Of a stretch of DNA of 64,000 nt, positions 1 to 8,582 are shown in pieces. The translations under genes were made by a program, and so were the position numbers. The notes below the pieces were generated by a model. The model did not search any database. It was not told the origin of the DNA and worked only from the letters and a program-made list of their open reading frames with translations. The first letter of the stretch is position 1. Each line of letters opens with the position of its first letter. The stretch is from Luteolibacter luteus (lineage in GTDB: Bacteria > Verrucomicrobiota > Verrucomicrobiia > Verrucomicrobiales > Akkermansiaceae): the NCBI RefSeq assembly GCF_012913485.1, contig NZ_CP051774.1, positions 1,426,001 through 1,490,000 of the forward strand. The letters run 5' to 3'.

Positions 1-561
1 ATGAAAGCCGCCTTGGTGCTCGCGACTGCTGCCATGCTTTGTGCCTGCACTGCGGAGGAAAAGGACAAGCAAGCCATGGAAACCGCATCTACCCCGCCTC
101 CGCAGCCCGCCGGCAAGGTCGAGAAAACCGACGACGAGTGGAAAAAGACTCTCACGCCGGAACAATACCGCATCCTGCGGCAGGCCGGTACCGAGCGTCC
201 CAACGGCGAAGTTTACAAGGAGTTCAATAAGCAAGGTGCCGGCACCTACTACTGTGCTGGCTGCGGGGCCGAACTCTTCACCTCGAAGGAGAAGTTCGAC
301 AGCCATTGTGGGTGGCCCTCCTTTTACGACCCATCAAAGGCGAAGAATGTCACGACCAAGGACGACTTTTCCGGGGGCATGGTCCGGACCGAGGTGAACT
401 GTGCCAAGTGCGGCGGCCATCTGGGCCACGTCTTCAAGGGCGAGGGTTTCCAGACCCCGACTGATCAGCGCTATTGCATCAATGGCGTGGCCCTGAAGTT
501 CGTTCCTGCCGCTCCAGAGGAGGCGAAAAAGGAAGAGCCTGCGAAGGACGGAAAGAAATAG
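1..561 (+). CDS. msrB: Peptide-methionine (R)-S-oxide reductase, probable lipoprotein
   Basis: Reduces methionine-R-sulfoxide in oxidised proteins. The 186-residue product starts with a lipoprotein-type signal in which Cys16 follows L-C-A, so it probably works anchored outside the cytoplasm. The MsrB domain covers about residues 43-170. It has two zinc-type CxxC pairs (Cys85/88 and Cys134/137), the GWPSF and HLGHVF motifs, and catalytic Cys159 in RYCIN. The usual Ser after RYCIN is Gly here. The tail after residue 170 is rich in Lys and Glu. The ATG is the first base of the window, so a start further upstream cannot be excluded, but the signal peptide fits this one. It converges on the helix-turn-helix gene that follows. 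Confidence 0.93.
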   Translation: MKAALVLATAAMLCACTAEEKDKQAMETASTPPPQPAGKVEKTDDEWKKTLTPEQYRILRQAGTERPNGEVYKEFNKQGAGTYYCAGCGAELFTSKEKFDSHCGWPSFYDPSKAKNVTTKDDFSGGMVRTEVNCAKCGGHLGHVFKGEGFQTPTDQRYCINGVALKFVPAAPEEAKKEEPAKDGKK

Positions 562-599
562 TACCGTCGCGCAGGCTCTAACAGAAGGACAGCTTGTCA

Positions 600-617
600 G
601 CCGCACTTTGGTGCGGC
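600..617. terminator. Hairpin between convergent genes
   Basis: A perfect 7-bp stem (GCCGCAC / GTGCGGC) with a TTTG loop sits between the ends of msrB and the convergent helix-turn-helix gene. There is no strong T tract, so it may act as a weak bidirectional terminator or mRNA 3' end. Confidence 0.45.
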
Positions 618-635
618 GATCACCGCCGGGATGGG

Positions 636-968
636 TCAGATCGAAGCCTTGAGCTTGTCGAACTGGGCTTGGAGAGACGCGATTTCCTTCTCCTTGGCCA
701 CGATGGCTGCGTGGATCGCCGCGAGCTTGGCAAGCTTGCCACCGGTGCCATTGGACGATCCCGAATAATCACCCAGCGGAGTCGAGGGACGCTTGCGCAT
801 CCATGAAGTGATGGTGAGGGCAGACACGCCGAATTTCTGGACGGCAGCAGTCTGGCCACCCCTGCCCTTCTGGGCATTTACGTCTTCCACATATTTCAGG
901 ATCTTCTCCCGCTCCGGGAGCGTGTAGCGACGCGCACGCGCCGCTGTTGCCTTCTTACGACTTGCCAT
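636..968 (-). CDS. Small helix-turn-helix (transposase-like) DNA-binding protein
   Basis: The 110-residue product has a very basic N-terminus (MASRKKATAARARR). A helix-turn-helix-like stretch follows at about residues 38-58, where AAVQKFGVSALTITSW resembles the recognition part of transposase-orphan HTH proteins. The C-terminus at about 78-110 is alanine- and lysine-rich and probably helical or coiled-coil. There is no catalytic domain, so it looks like a free-standing DNA-binding protein, perhaps a nucleoid protein or regulator, rather than a transposase. It converges on msrB and is followed upstream by a long gene-poor stretch. The exact role is unknown. Confidence 0.7.
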   Translation of the reverse strand: MASRKKATAARARRYTLPEREKILKYVEDVNAQKGRGGQTAAVQKFGVSALTITSWMRKRPSTPLGDYSGSSNGTGGKLAKLAAIHAAIVAKEKEIASLQAQFDKLKASI

Positions 969-2495
969 GGGCTTCAGCCTAACACGTCTATCACACCGCG
1001 AAAGTGAGTTTTTTCACAACTCGATCCTAGGCAATATATCACTGATTATCAAAGAACAGCAATCATCCCAAGGCAACATGCCAAATGTCTCAGCGCGGAA
1101 AAATCACATGAAGTAATGAAAAATGGAGCGAAACCCTCATTTCATATGTGGGAAAAGAGCGATTAAAAACTCGGAATCGACCGTCGTCCGGCTGCGGAAA
1201 TCCCCCTCTTTTGGGGGGCACGACAACACTCTCATAAGCGAGATCACGCCAACCAAGCGCTCCCGTGACAACAACTGTCGCAGGAGGATCACCCCGCCAA
1301 GCCACTCCGCTGAGAGAGAGCCTAGAAACGGGAAGCAGGGGCGATCAAGCATCTGCCGAAAGCTTCAGAGTCACCCGCATGCTGACGCACCGCGACTGAC
1401 GGTCTGGGCGGCCCCCACCGCCCAGCCGTCTTTCGCCGTGACATCCAGCATAGTGCTGGCCCCGATGAGAATTGGTACCGGATCCTTGATTGGACCCCTT
1501 TTCCCCGACAACCAAGGTGGCCTCCCGGCGCTGTTCCTGTTGTCGGAGCAGGCGTTCGCAACAGCCGTTCAGTCCCGCTTTCGCGAGCCCCGGGGTGCCG
1601 AGGCGCGCAAGCCGGAATACCTTCGCAAGCCTGGTTGGCCGGAGCAGACCAGTATGCCGTGGGCCCTCCATCAATGACCGGCTGCGCAGCGACCTTAGTC
1701 GTGCTGGCGACGGCGAGAAAGAGGGCGGCAAGGAGGCTCGTGGAGCGAAAAATTGCCGTGCGTTCATGGGGGGACGAAAACCCGCGAGACAGACGCCCCC
1801 TCCTGAATGCGCTTCGCCCTTCATTCACTGACGGCTTCAGTGAACAAATTCCGAGCCAGGCCAAGGGAGGGACCGGCAGTTTCCCAAGTTGAATGGGTTT
1901 AAAGGGACCGTTTACTAGACGTCCCCATCTTTAGCAAGGAATCTGTAGTACAACCCGTCAAAATTCAGGCGGAGCCGCGAGACCAAGGGGGAAAAACGTC
2001 CCTCTGAATTCCCCTGCAAGACTGGGGAGGGGCGCAGGCGCGGGGACGGACCGGAGTGATGGACCTGACATCGGAGAGGACCATCCCTCACGCCTGCGAG
2101 TGCCGCGCCAAGGTCCTTTGGACAGAACTTCGCCGGCGTTAAGAGCAGGCCCACCAACGAAAGACGGCAGGACCTACGATGGAGACGATGACTTGCTTCA
2201 CCTCCCGGCTCCATTACGTGATCACGCAGGAGAACCTAACATAACTCGAAGATGCGAAATGCACTACGAGAGATTCAGCACCGGCTGACCGGAATTTCGG
2301 CGGAGTGAACAATACCTGGTGACGAGGAGCAGGATCACTCTCCTGCAACCCCTTCATTCCCAGAAGCCGATGAAGCGGCTGGAAAATTCTTCTCATTTCC
2401 ACGCGCGTGATTGGCCCCTTTGTGAGAGGTTACGAGGTGCGTGCCCGGATCGGCCGGGTACGCGTTTTGTGAAATTCAGTCCCACAGAATCACTC
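969..2495. other. 1.5-kb gene-poor region
   Basis: I see no convincing intact gene here. The ORFs present overlap each other on both strands and have the Arg/Pro/Ser-rich composition of GC-rich noise. Visible structure includes an AT-rich segment around 1010-1060, which may be the promoter of the minus-strand HTH gene. There is a C5/G5 hairpin near 1202-1217, a perfect 8-bp-arm inverted repeat at 1824-1844 (TTCACTGA / TCAGTGAA), and a GCAGGA/TCCTGC hairpin near 2330. A possible broken secreted-protein gene lies on the minus strand and is listed separately. Confidence 0.5.
1371..1767 (-). pseudogene. Possible degraded small secreted-protein gene
   Basis: On the minus strand an ATG at 1767 begins MNARQF. 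One base added to the five-base homopolymer at 1748-1752 would join it to a frame with a convincing signal peptide (RSTSLLAALFLAVASTT, then an AxA-type site before QPVIDGG). About 250 bases further on, another frame reads as ordinary protein (PVPILIGASTMLDVTAKDGW) and stops at 1371. No single frame is open across the whole. This could be a pseudogene with two or more frameshifts or a chance assembly. I did not recognise a family. Confidence 0.25.
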
Positions 2496-2957
2496 ATGAA
2501 ATCATTGATCGTTATCGCAAACCTCGGCCAAGTCCGCGTTCTCAAGCTTCGCCCCGCTGGCGACGATCCACTCCAACAGGAGCATCTTTTTGAGATCACC
2601 TCCGGGAACGGGAAGGAACCGCCGAAAGCGATCCACGAAGTGGTGACCGATCAATCCGGGCGCTTCGGCGAAGGCAATGCCGCCGGCATGCGCACCGGGA
2701 TGTCGAATGGCGAGCACCTCAAACTGGAAGCCGAACTCCAGCGGACCGCGATGTTGAAAATCGCCAGCCAGATCGGTGAAGCGGTGGAAGCCGAAGGCTC
2801 CCCCTCCTGGATGCTTGTGGCACCGTCCACCATCATCTCCGGACTCAAGAAATCACTTTCCTCCAAGGCGCAGAAAACCCTAGGGGAGACTTATGCCGCA
2901 GACCTGACACGCACTCCGCTACGCGAACTTGAAGGGCGCTTCTTGGCGCGACGATGA
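2496..2957 (+). CDS. Host-attachment-like (baeRF-type) protein
   Basis: The 153-residue soluble protein begins MKSLIVIANLGQVRVL. The pattern of an N-terminal beta strand, a mid-region with RFGEGNAAGMRTG, the central SWMLVAPSTIISGLKKSL and a C-terminal LTRTPLRELEGRF matches the family annotated as protein required for attachment to host cells (Host_attach, related to archaeal release-factor-like folds). The internal ATG at 2496 is preferred over the ORF-opening codon at 2319 because the 59 residues before it look like untranslated sequence and the family normally starts at this strand. The molecular function of the family is poorly known. It stands alone on the plus strand. Confidence 0.72.
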   Translation: MKSLIVIANLGQVRVLKLRPAGDDPLQQEHLFEITSGNGKEPPKAIHEVVTDQSGRFGEGNAAGMRTGMSNGEHLKLEAELQRTAMLKIASQIGEAVEAEGSPSWMLVAPSTIISGLKKSLSSKAQKTLGETYAADLTRTPLRELEGRFLARR

Positions 2958-3150
2958 GGTGCCAGTCGCCGTTTTTCTCCGGTGGCCCATGCTAATTTTC
3001 GAGGCAGTGGCCGCCGGACATCCGGGAAGAGGCTAGGACCAGCGGACTCCGCGCGATTTGTTGAAAAAGATGAAACCCGGCACCGGTCACGGGCGGATCA
3101 TCTTTTGAACAACGTCGCCCGCGGCAGGAAACCGCTCCTCTTTCCCGTCG

Positions 3151-3411
3151 ATGAGTCCTTGGATCCAGCAACTCCTGTTTACCGTCGTGCCCGCACTGAC
3201 GGTCGATGTTCTATTGCGCGAAGCGATCGAGGGGATTTTTTTCCGGTCGATCACTGCTGCGGTCCTCGCGGGGGCCGTCTGCACCGCGATGTCACTGCTC
3301 ATGGGTCACGCCGATCCCTATCTTTCCCGCGGAGTGCCGGTGTCATTTGCGACCGGTTTCATCGTCGCGATCTTGGCCGGATGGGCAGGGAAGCTGAGAG
3401 AGTCACCGTGA
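3151..3411 (+). CDS. Small hydrophobic membrane protein
   Basis: The 86-residue product has two to three probable membrane helices at about residues 8-25, 33-52 and 66-82. Charged residues lie only in short loops and at the C-terminus (WAGKLRESP). The hydrophobic pattern is much better than expected for a random frame, which is the main support. It has no recognisable domain and no clear ribosome-binding site. It lies in a loose stretch between the host-attachment-like gene and the large LamG gene. Function is unknown. Confidence 0.5.
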   Translation: MSPWIQQLLFTVVPALTVDVLLREAIEGIFFRSITAAVLAGAVCTAMSLLMGHADPYLSRGVPVSFATGFIVAILAGWAGKLRESP

Positions 3412-3755
3412 AACGGGCGCACCTCTCGGCGGCTCATTTGAGTTTGCCTTTGGAGCCTGATCTCCATTTCGAGGCCGATTGTCGGCTTCAACTTCAATCT
3501 TTACAAACCTGAGTACTTTACTCAGTTCTATTCCACGGACGGCATGGACCGCCCGTACGTCTCCGACTCCGGCATGGGGAGGTAGGCAATAACCGTCGAG
3601 CCGACAACGGCACCGGTTTCGAGACCCGATCATTCCCGCATGGCTGTAAGTCGCCTCTCTCGAGGGCGCGCTTCCGGAGCATCGGCAAAGGCCACCCACC
3701 CTCTCTCAAGAGGGCGGCACGACCTTTAAATCATACAAAACAATATACTATAACC
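3412..3755. promoter_or_regulatory. Upstream region of the large LamG gene
   Basis: This 344-bp gap holds no gene that I can support. It contains a 7-bp-stem hairpin at 3509-3525 (CTGAGTA / TACTCAG) and a GC-rich part with several short hairpins. It ends in an AT-rich block directly before the ATG at 3756. TATACT at 3744-3749 looks like a -10 box. If it is used, the transcript would start at or next to the ATG, so translation could be leaderless. No good -35 box is visible. Confidence 0.35.
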
Positions 3756-6700
3756 ATGAAGCCCTTCGCTTCTCACTCTCGCGGCCCGGTCTCTTGGACC
3801 TTGCCCTTCCTTCTGCTGCCCTTCGTCGTCATCTCCCCGGGCGAAGGTCGGATCCTGCCCTCTTTGGGTGCAGGCACAGCCTTGTACGACAGCGACCTCA
3901 AGGGCCTCGTCAACGACAACGGGTCGGCAGGGAGCGAATCCGGGCTTACCGCCCTGACTGATACGGAGCACGTCAATGGCTTCACCTTCAATATCACCTT
4001 CACCCCTACCGCGGCCGATCTCACGGGCACGGTTCTCTTGATCGAGCTCGGCGGCACGTCCAACGGTGCCGGCCTATTCCTCGTGAACGGGGTCCCCACG
4101 GTAATCTCCAAGCAAAACGGAACTGCCGCCGGTTCACCCGATTCGCTCGCGGACAGCACCTTGCCGGCTATCGCCGTGCAAAGCCCGATCGGAGCACTCA
4201 CGGCCGGCACCACCTATTCCTTCTCCGCCTCATGGAATCACATCCGCAGTCTCGAACTGATCGTGGAGCCGGAGAACGGGACCGCGGTGACCACACTTTT
4301 CACGCTGATCGGCACGCCGAACAATTGGTCTGGGAACGATACCCTCTCGGTCGGCACCATTCCCTCGACTACCGGTTCACGCGGAGCCCTCTCCAGCGGT
4401 AGCATCGCCCCCTTCGGCGTGAACGTCCTCACGAGTTTCAGCGGGACCATCCAACGCGCGCTTTTCTGGAACGAGTACTCGATCGAATCCCTCGAACCGG
4501 TGGCACCGGAGATCGCAGGCTTCTCCAGCACTTGGCTGGCAGGCAGCAACAAGGTCCGCCTGCACTGGAATCTCGTTAATACCGGCGTGCCGATCGCGAC
4601 TGAACTCGTCTTCACCACCGGTGCCACCGAACTTCACCGGACCACGACGGAATCCGGTTTCGTGGATGTCCCGGCGGACCGGAATGGCACCTTTCATCTG
4701 GCCGCTACCAACATCGTGGGAACGGCCAACGCTGACTCCACGGTCGCGCCCGACACCGCCTATGGCACCCGCGTCCGGCAATCGGCCCCGATCGCATGGC
4801 TGCGCCTGACAGAACCGGGCGGCAGCGGGCTCTATGCGGATTCTGCGGACAATGCCGCCCCCCACGATGCCATCACCCGCGGTGTCGGAAACAGCGCGGC
4901 CAGCGGCTTCGTCGATGGCGGCGTGACCCTGGACGGCGCCACCGCACTGGTGAGCGACCTCATCATCGATCCCTCCACCACGGAAACCGGTTACACCATC
5001 GAGACCGTGGTGCTCCGCCATCCCGGCAATTCCGCAGCGACGCCCGCGATCGTTTCCCAGGCAGACGGTGCCGACGGTGTTGGCCGCGTACAACTCACCG
5101 TCACCGAAGATGGAACCATCTTCAGCCAACTCGGTGCCGGGGTTCGCCGCGAGGCCGATGCCAAGCTCCCGGCCAATGCATGGGCGCATCTCGCCTTGGT
5201 AGTCGATGCCTTCAATGCCGAATTGCGCTGGTACTTGGATGGCCAATACATCGGCACCACCGCCGACGGACAGAACCCGGATGGAACAACCTTCGATCCC
5301 GTGGTACTTCTCGAAAAAGCGATCGGCAGTTGGAACTTCGGCGCGGGTAAGGCAGCCAATGGCAACTTCTGGAAGGGAGCCTTCGATGAGATCGCTGTCT
5401 ACGACTACCTCCTCGACGACCCCGATGCCAATGGCAACCGCACCGACTCCCTGATCGCCTCACATCGCGATGCATGGTGGAACGAAACCTCGGGCATCAT
5501 TCACTTCGGCGCCGTCAAACCGATCATCGCGGGCGGAACCTCGACCGAACTGGTGGTAAAGACCGGCCCCGAGATCACTTCGATCACCATCGATCACGGC
5601 TTGGGAACCTTCACGCCCGTCAATGGGTCCGTAACCGTGCCCATCACACCGGCCACCAACACCACTTATCAGGTGAGTGCCACTGGACCGGGTGGCACTA
5701 CGACCGCCAATGCGTCGGTAAAGGTAAGCGATAACACCTTGCTCATCTCACCGCTCAATCCTGGCACTGCTCTCTACGATAGTGACGTGCGTGGTCTGGC
5801 AAACGATGGCGAAACCGCGGGCGGCCAATCCGGTATCCCGGTGCTCGATGATACCCATCATGTCCGCGGCTTCACCTTCAATGTCGTCTTTACCCCCTCC
5901 GCGGCAGACCTCACCGGCACCGTGCTGCTCTCCGAAATTGGCGGCACTTCGAATGGCGTGTCGCTCGTGTTGTTGGACGGAGTTCCCACCTTGATCTCGA
6001 AGCAAACCTCTAGCGGTGCCGCCCTCCCGAGCTCCACCAATGACACCTCGCTGCCGATCATCGCGGTTCAAAGTCCGGTGGGTATCGTGAACGCCGGAAC
6101 TTCTTACTCCTTTGCTGCCACCTGGAATCATCTAGGCACCTTGGAACTCGCAGTAAGACCACAGGGCGGCGCCGTCACCGCGACCCCGATCCGCATTTCC
6201 GGAACTCCCGGTAACTGGTCCGGGAACGACACGATTTCTGTCGCCACTCCAGCGCCCAGTTCCCACGGAGGATTCTCCACCGCCACCGGCTCGCCTTTCA
6301 GCGTCGCCAGCCTGCGTGCCTTCACCGGTGATCTGCAGCGTGCGGTTTTCTGGAATAGCTACTCCTTCATCTCCCAGCCGACCGCTCCTTCGGTGGAAGG
6401 CTTCGAAGCCACCCGCCTGCCGGGCACCGGCCAAGTGCGGCTCCACTGGCGCGTCTCGGAAGGCCAGATCCCCGTCCCGGTGGATGTGGTAATTTCGAGT
6501 GGCGGCAACCAACTGCATCAGACGAGCGACATCACCGGCTTCGTGGATGTCACCGCCGATGAAAGCGCCACGTTCAGTATCGCTGCGACAAGCGGCGCCG
6601 GGAACGCCACCGGGTCCACAGCCTTGCCGACGGAGAACGCCTTCTCCACCGAGATCCGCGCTTCGCAACCGGTGGCATGGTACCGCTTCAATGGCCCTAC

Positions 6701-7802
6701 GGGTTCCAAGCTGGTGGCAGACTCAGCCATCAATGCCCAGCCGCACGACGGATCCTTCGCCGCCGGCGTGGCACTTGGCACCACGGGAACCGTGGACGGT
6801 GCCGCGACCTTCGATGGCAGCGGCGGTATCCTCACCGACTTCACCTACAACCCTGCCACCAGCGATCCCGGCTTCACCATCGAGACCCTCGTGCGTCGCC
6901 GCATCCCTGTCGGCGGCGGTAACGATACCCGCGCGATCATCGGCCAGCAGGACTTGAACGGCACCGGGCGGAATCTCCTCGCCGCCACGGATCAAGGCCG
7001 GGCCTTCAGCTTCCTCGCGGGAAAGAACACCTACGCGGCGCAATCGCTCTACCGCGATGGATGGGCGCACCTTGTCCTGGTGGTGGATGCGCTCCATCAG
7101 GAGCTGCGCTGGTATATCGATGGCCAGCCCGCAGGATCGGGAGTCGATCCTTCCCTACTGATCGAAACCACCGATGGAAAATGGGTCATCGGCAGCCATA
7201 AGGGTCTCGCACAGAACTTCTGGCTCGGAGACATCGATGAAGTCGCGGTCTACGACTACCTGCTCGATGACCCGAATGGCGATAGCAACCTGGCAGATTC
7301 CCGCGTGGCGACGCACCGCGGTGCCTGGTGGAATGGGACCAGCGGCCTGATCCACGCCGGCAGTTCCAGCGAGCGCGTCACAGCCGGGACTGAAGTGCAG
7401 CTCGTCGTCCGCGTAGGCCCGGATGTAACCTCTGTCACGATCGACGGGCTCGGCACCGTGGTCCCGGTCAATGGCATCGCGACCTTTACGGTGACGCCCG
7501 GCACGACCACGACCTACGCGGTGACGATCACCAGCAACTCCGGGACATCCACCGGAAGCATCACGGTCACCGTCGATCCGGCGGCTGCGCTCCAGATCTC
7601 CTCGGCCACACGGGATGGCAGCGACCTCGTGCTCAGCTTCAAGGGCAGCCCGAATACCACGTACCAACTCCTTGGTTCCTCCAGCCTCCTCACCTTCGAT
7701 CAAGACCTCGGCCCCGTATCCACCGGTGCGGATGGTTCGGGCAGTGCTCGCATCCCGATCACCGCCGGATCCCGTTTCTTCAGGATCCAGGACATCCCCT
7801 GA
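3756..7802 (+). CDS. Large secreted LamG-domain protein with internal duplication
   Basis: The 1348-residue product has a signal peptide (hydrophobic core FLLLPFVVISPG) and is predicted to be exported. The body is two tandem copies of a unit of about 630 residues. The landmark GTALYDSD is at about residue 40 and again at about 670 (nucleotides 3873 and 5763, a period of 1890 bp). Each unit carries a jelly-roll-like domain with FTFN and WNH motifs, an Ig-like stretch, a LamG/concanavalin-type domain (WAHLALVVDA, then ELRWYLDGQ), a FWxGxxDEVAVYDYLLDDP strand set, and a short beta domain ending in TTTY. A final domain of about 60 residues reads SRFFRIQDIP. LamG folds usually bind carbohydrate or act in adhesion. 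No cell-wall anchor is visible. Confidence 0.85.
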   Translation: MKPFASHSRGPVSWTLPFLLLPFVVISPGEGRILPSLGAGTALYDSDLKGLVNDNGSAGSESGLTALTDTEHVNGFTFNITFTPTAADLTGTVLLIELGGTSNGAGLFLVNGVPTVISKQNGTAAGSPDSLADSTLPAIAVQSPIGALTAGTTYSFSASWNHIRSLELIVEPENGTAVTTLFTLIGTPNNWSGNDTLSVGTIPSTTGSRGALSSGSIAPFGVNVLTSFSGTIQRALFWNEYSIESLEPVAPEIAGFSSTWLAGSNKVRLHWNLVNTGVPIATELVFTTGATELHRTTTESGFVDVPADRNGTFHLAATNIVGTANADSTVAPDTAYGTRVRQSAPIAWLRLTEPGGSGLYADSADNAAPHDAITRGVGNSAASGFVDGGVTLDGATALVSDLIIDPSTTETGYTIETVVLRHPGNSAATPAIVSQADGADGVGRVQLTVTEDGTIFSQLGAGVRREADAKLPANAWAHLALVVDAFNAELRWYLDGQYIGTTADGQNPDGTTFDPVVLLEKAIGSWNFGAGKAANGNFWKGAFDEIAVYDYLLDDPDANGNRTDSLIASHRDAWWNETSGIIHFGAVKPIIAGGTSTELVVKTGPEITSITIDHGLGTFTPVNGSVTVPITPATNTTYQVSATGPGGTTTANASVKVSDNTLLISPLNPGTALYDSDVRGLANDGETAGGQSGIPVLDDTHHVRGFTFNVVFTPSAADLTGTVLLSEIGGTSNGVSLVLLDGVPTLISKQTSSGAALPSSTNDTSLPIIAVQSPVGIVNAGTSYSFAATWNHLGTLELAVRPQGGAVTATPIRISGTPGNWSGNDTISVATPAPSSHGGFSTATGSPFSVASLRAFTGDLQRAVFWNSYSFISQPTAPSVEGFEATRLPGTGQVRLHWRVSEGQIPVPVDVVISSGGNQLHQTSDITGFVDVTADESATFSIAATSGAGNATGSTALPTENAFSTEIRASQPVAWYRFNGPTGSKLVADSAINAQPHDGSFAAGVALGTTGTVDGAATFDGSGGILTDFTYNPATSDPGFTIETLVRRRIPVGGGNDTRAIIGQQDLNGTGRNLLAATDQGRAFSFLAGKNTYAAQSLYRDGWAHLVLVVDALHQELRWYIDGQPAGSGVDPSLLIETTDGKWVIGSHKGLAQNFWLGDIDEVAVYDYLLDDPNGDSNLADSRVATHRGAWWNGTSGLIHAGSSSERVTAGTEVQLVVRVGPDVTSVTIDGLGTVVPVNGIATFTVTPGTTTTYAVTITSNSGTSTGSITVTVDPAAALQISSATRDGSDLVLSFKGSPNTTYQLLGSSSLLTFDQDLGPVSTGADGSGSARIPITAGSRFFRIQDIP

Positions 7803-7813
7803 TGCCACTATTC

Positions 7814-7846
7814 GGCCCCGGAGGAGCGAAATCCTCTGGGGCCTTT
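7814..7846 (+). terminator. Rho-independent terminator after the LamG gene
   Basis: GGCCCC-G-GAGGA pairs with TCCTC-T-GGGGCC across a GCGAAA loop and is followed by TTT. It lies 12 bp after the stop codon of the LamG gene and is the natural transcript end. Confidence 0.75.
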
Positions 7847-7938
7847 CGGGAAGCCGCCGCAGCCTCCCTTCTCAAGCCTCGGCACCGCATCGCGCGGGGC
7901 CGGGGCATTTGATTTTCCAGCTACCCCTTCGACAACGC

Positions 7939-8259
7939 CTAGTCAGGAAGGATCCCGCTATTCGGATCTTCTTTAGCCGCGTCGTAGCCCTTCGAATAGG
8001 AGAAGATGTCCTTGTGGAGGTACTCGACGAACAGCTCCTTCTCGCCCGCTTTCAGGCGATTCCAGATCGCCACGTTGAGAGCGCGGGCCACTTTCATCAT
8101 CATCTTGAGGGTGAGCTTCCGACCGTTTCGCGCCCTCTGAACCTGCTTGTGCGTAAGTTGCTCCAGTGACGCATCCACGAGGTCATGGTTCTCCAGATGC
8201 CACCGGTCCATCACCGCAATCAAGGGCTGCGGCCCGAATTCTCTTTCGTCGTCGCTCAT
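7939..8259 (-). CDS. Small conserved protein with HTH-like core
   Basis: The 106-residue product has a highly polar composition. Its core (LEQLTHKQVQRARNGRKLT, then MMMKVARALNVAIWNRL) looks like a lambda-repressor-type helical bundle: LTHKQVQRA as the recognition region, followed by a helix ending in ALN. A C-terminal extension has FVEYLHKDIFSYSKGYD. I recall near-identical small proteins as common in Verrucomicrobiota, but their function is not known to me. It reads towards the LamG terminator and is divergent from the nitrate reductase gene. It may be a regulator. Confidence 0.72.
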   Translation of the reverse strand: MSDDEREFGPQPLIAVMDRWHLENHDLVDASLEQLTHKQVQRARNGRKLTLKMMMKVARALNVAIWNRLKAGEKELFVEYLHKDIFSYSKGYDAAKEDPNSGILPD

Positions 8260-8582
8260 CGTGCTGAAGCTTCGTTGGTCAGGGACCGGCCGAAATCAAG
8301 CATTCCCTTGCTCGGAATCGCATGTGGCTCATTGCCAAGAACCCCGCATGGCTCACGGAGCGGGCTCAAGCATCTCTTGATCGCTCCTACGGCGAGTGTC
8401 CGGCCATGCCCGAAAATCGGACCGGAGACCGCATAAAGACCCACCAAATATCACTATAAATAAATATCTTACGAGCCACCATCAGGCAAGATGAGCCCCT
8501 TTCATGTGGTGGATGATTTCGCCGCCGGGGGCATCTGGGTGCTTGCCGAAAAGCGCGCACGCGAGCTGCTTTTCCGAAGAAA
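8260..8582. promoter_or_regulatory. Divergent intergenic region upstream of nitrate reductase
   Basis: This 323-bp gap separates the HTH-like gene (minus) from the nitrate reductase gene (plus). It contains an AT-rich block at about 8440-8470 (TATCACTATAAATAAATATC) that is the best promoter candidate. A short ORF begins with ATG at 8491 and encodes about 41 residues in a different frame from nasA, running past its start. It could be a leader peptide but has no other support. An AAAATCGG octamer is at 8413-8420. Confidence 0.35.

Noticed and set aside
1123-1864. Long ORFs on both strands in the gene-poor region
   Set aside because: They overlap each other in several frames, have low-complexity Arg/Pro/Ser composition and show no domain; only the possible pseudogene fragments were kept.
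3580-3730. Cyclic-di-GMP riboswitch upstream of the LamG gene
   Set aside because: GGCAAAGGCC and paired stems faintly recall it, but the conserved core and tetraloop receptor could not be matched.
8260-8582. Molybdenum-cofactor riboswitch upstream of nitrate reductase
   Set aside because: I could not find the conserved core of the Moco motif in this gap; only an AT-rich promoter-like block is visible.
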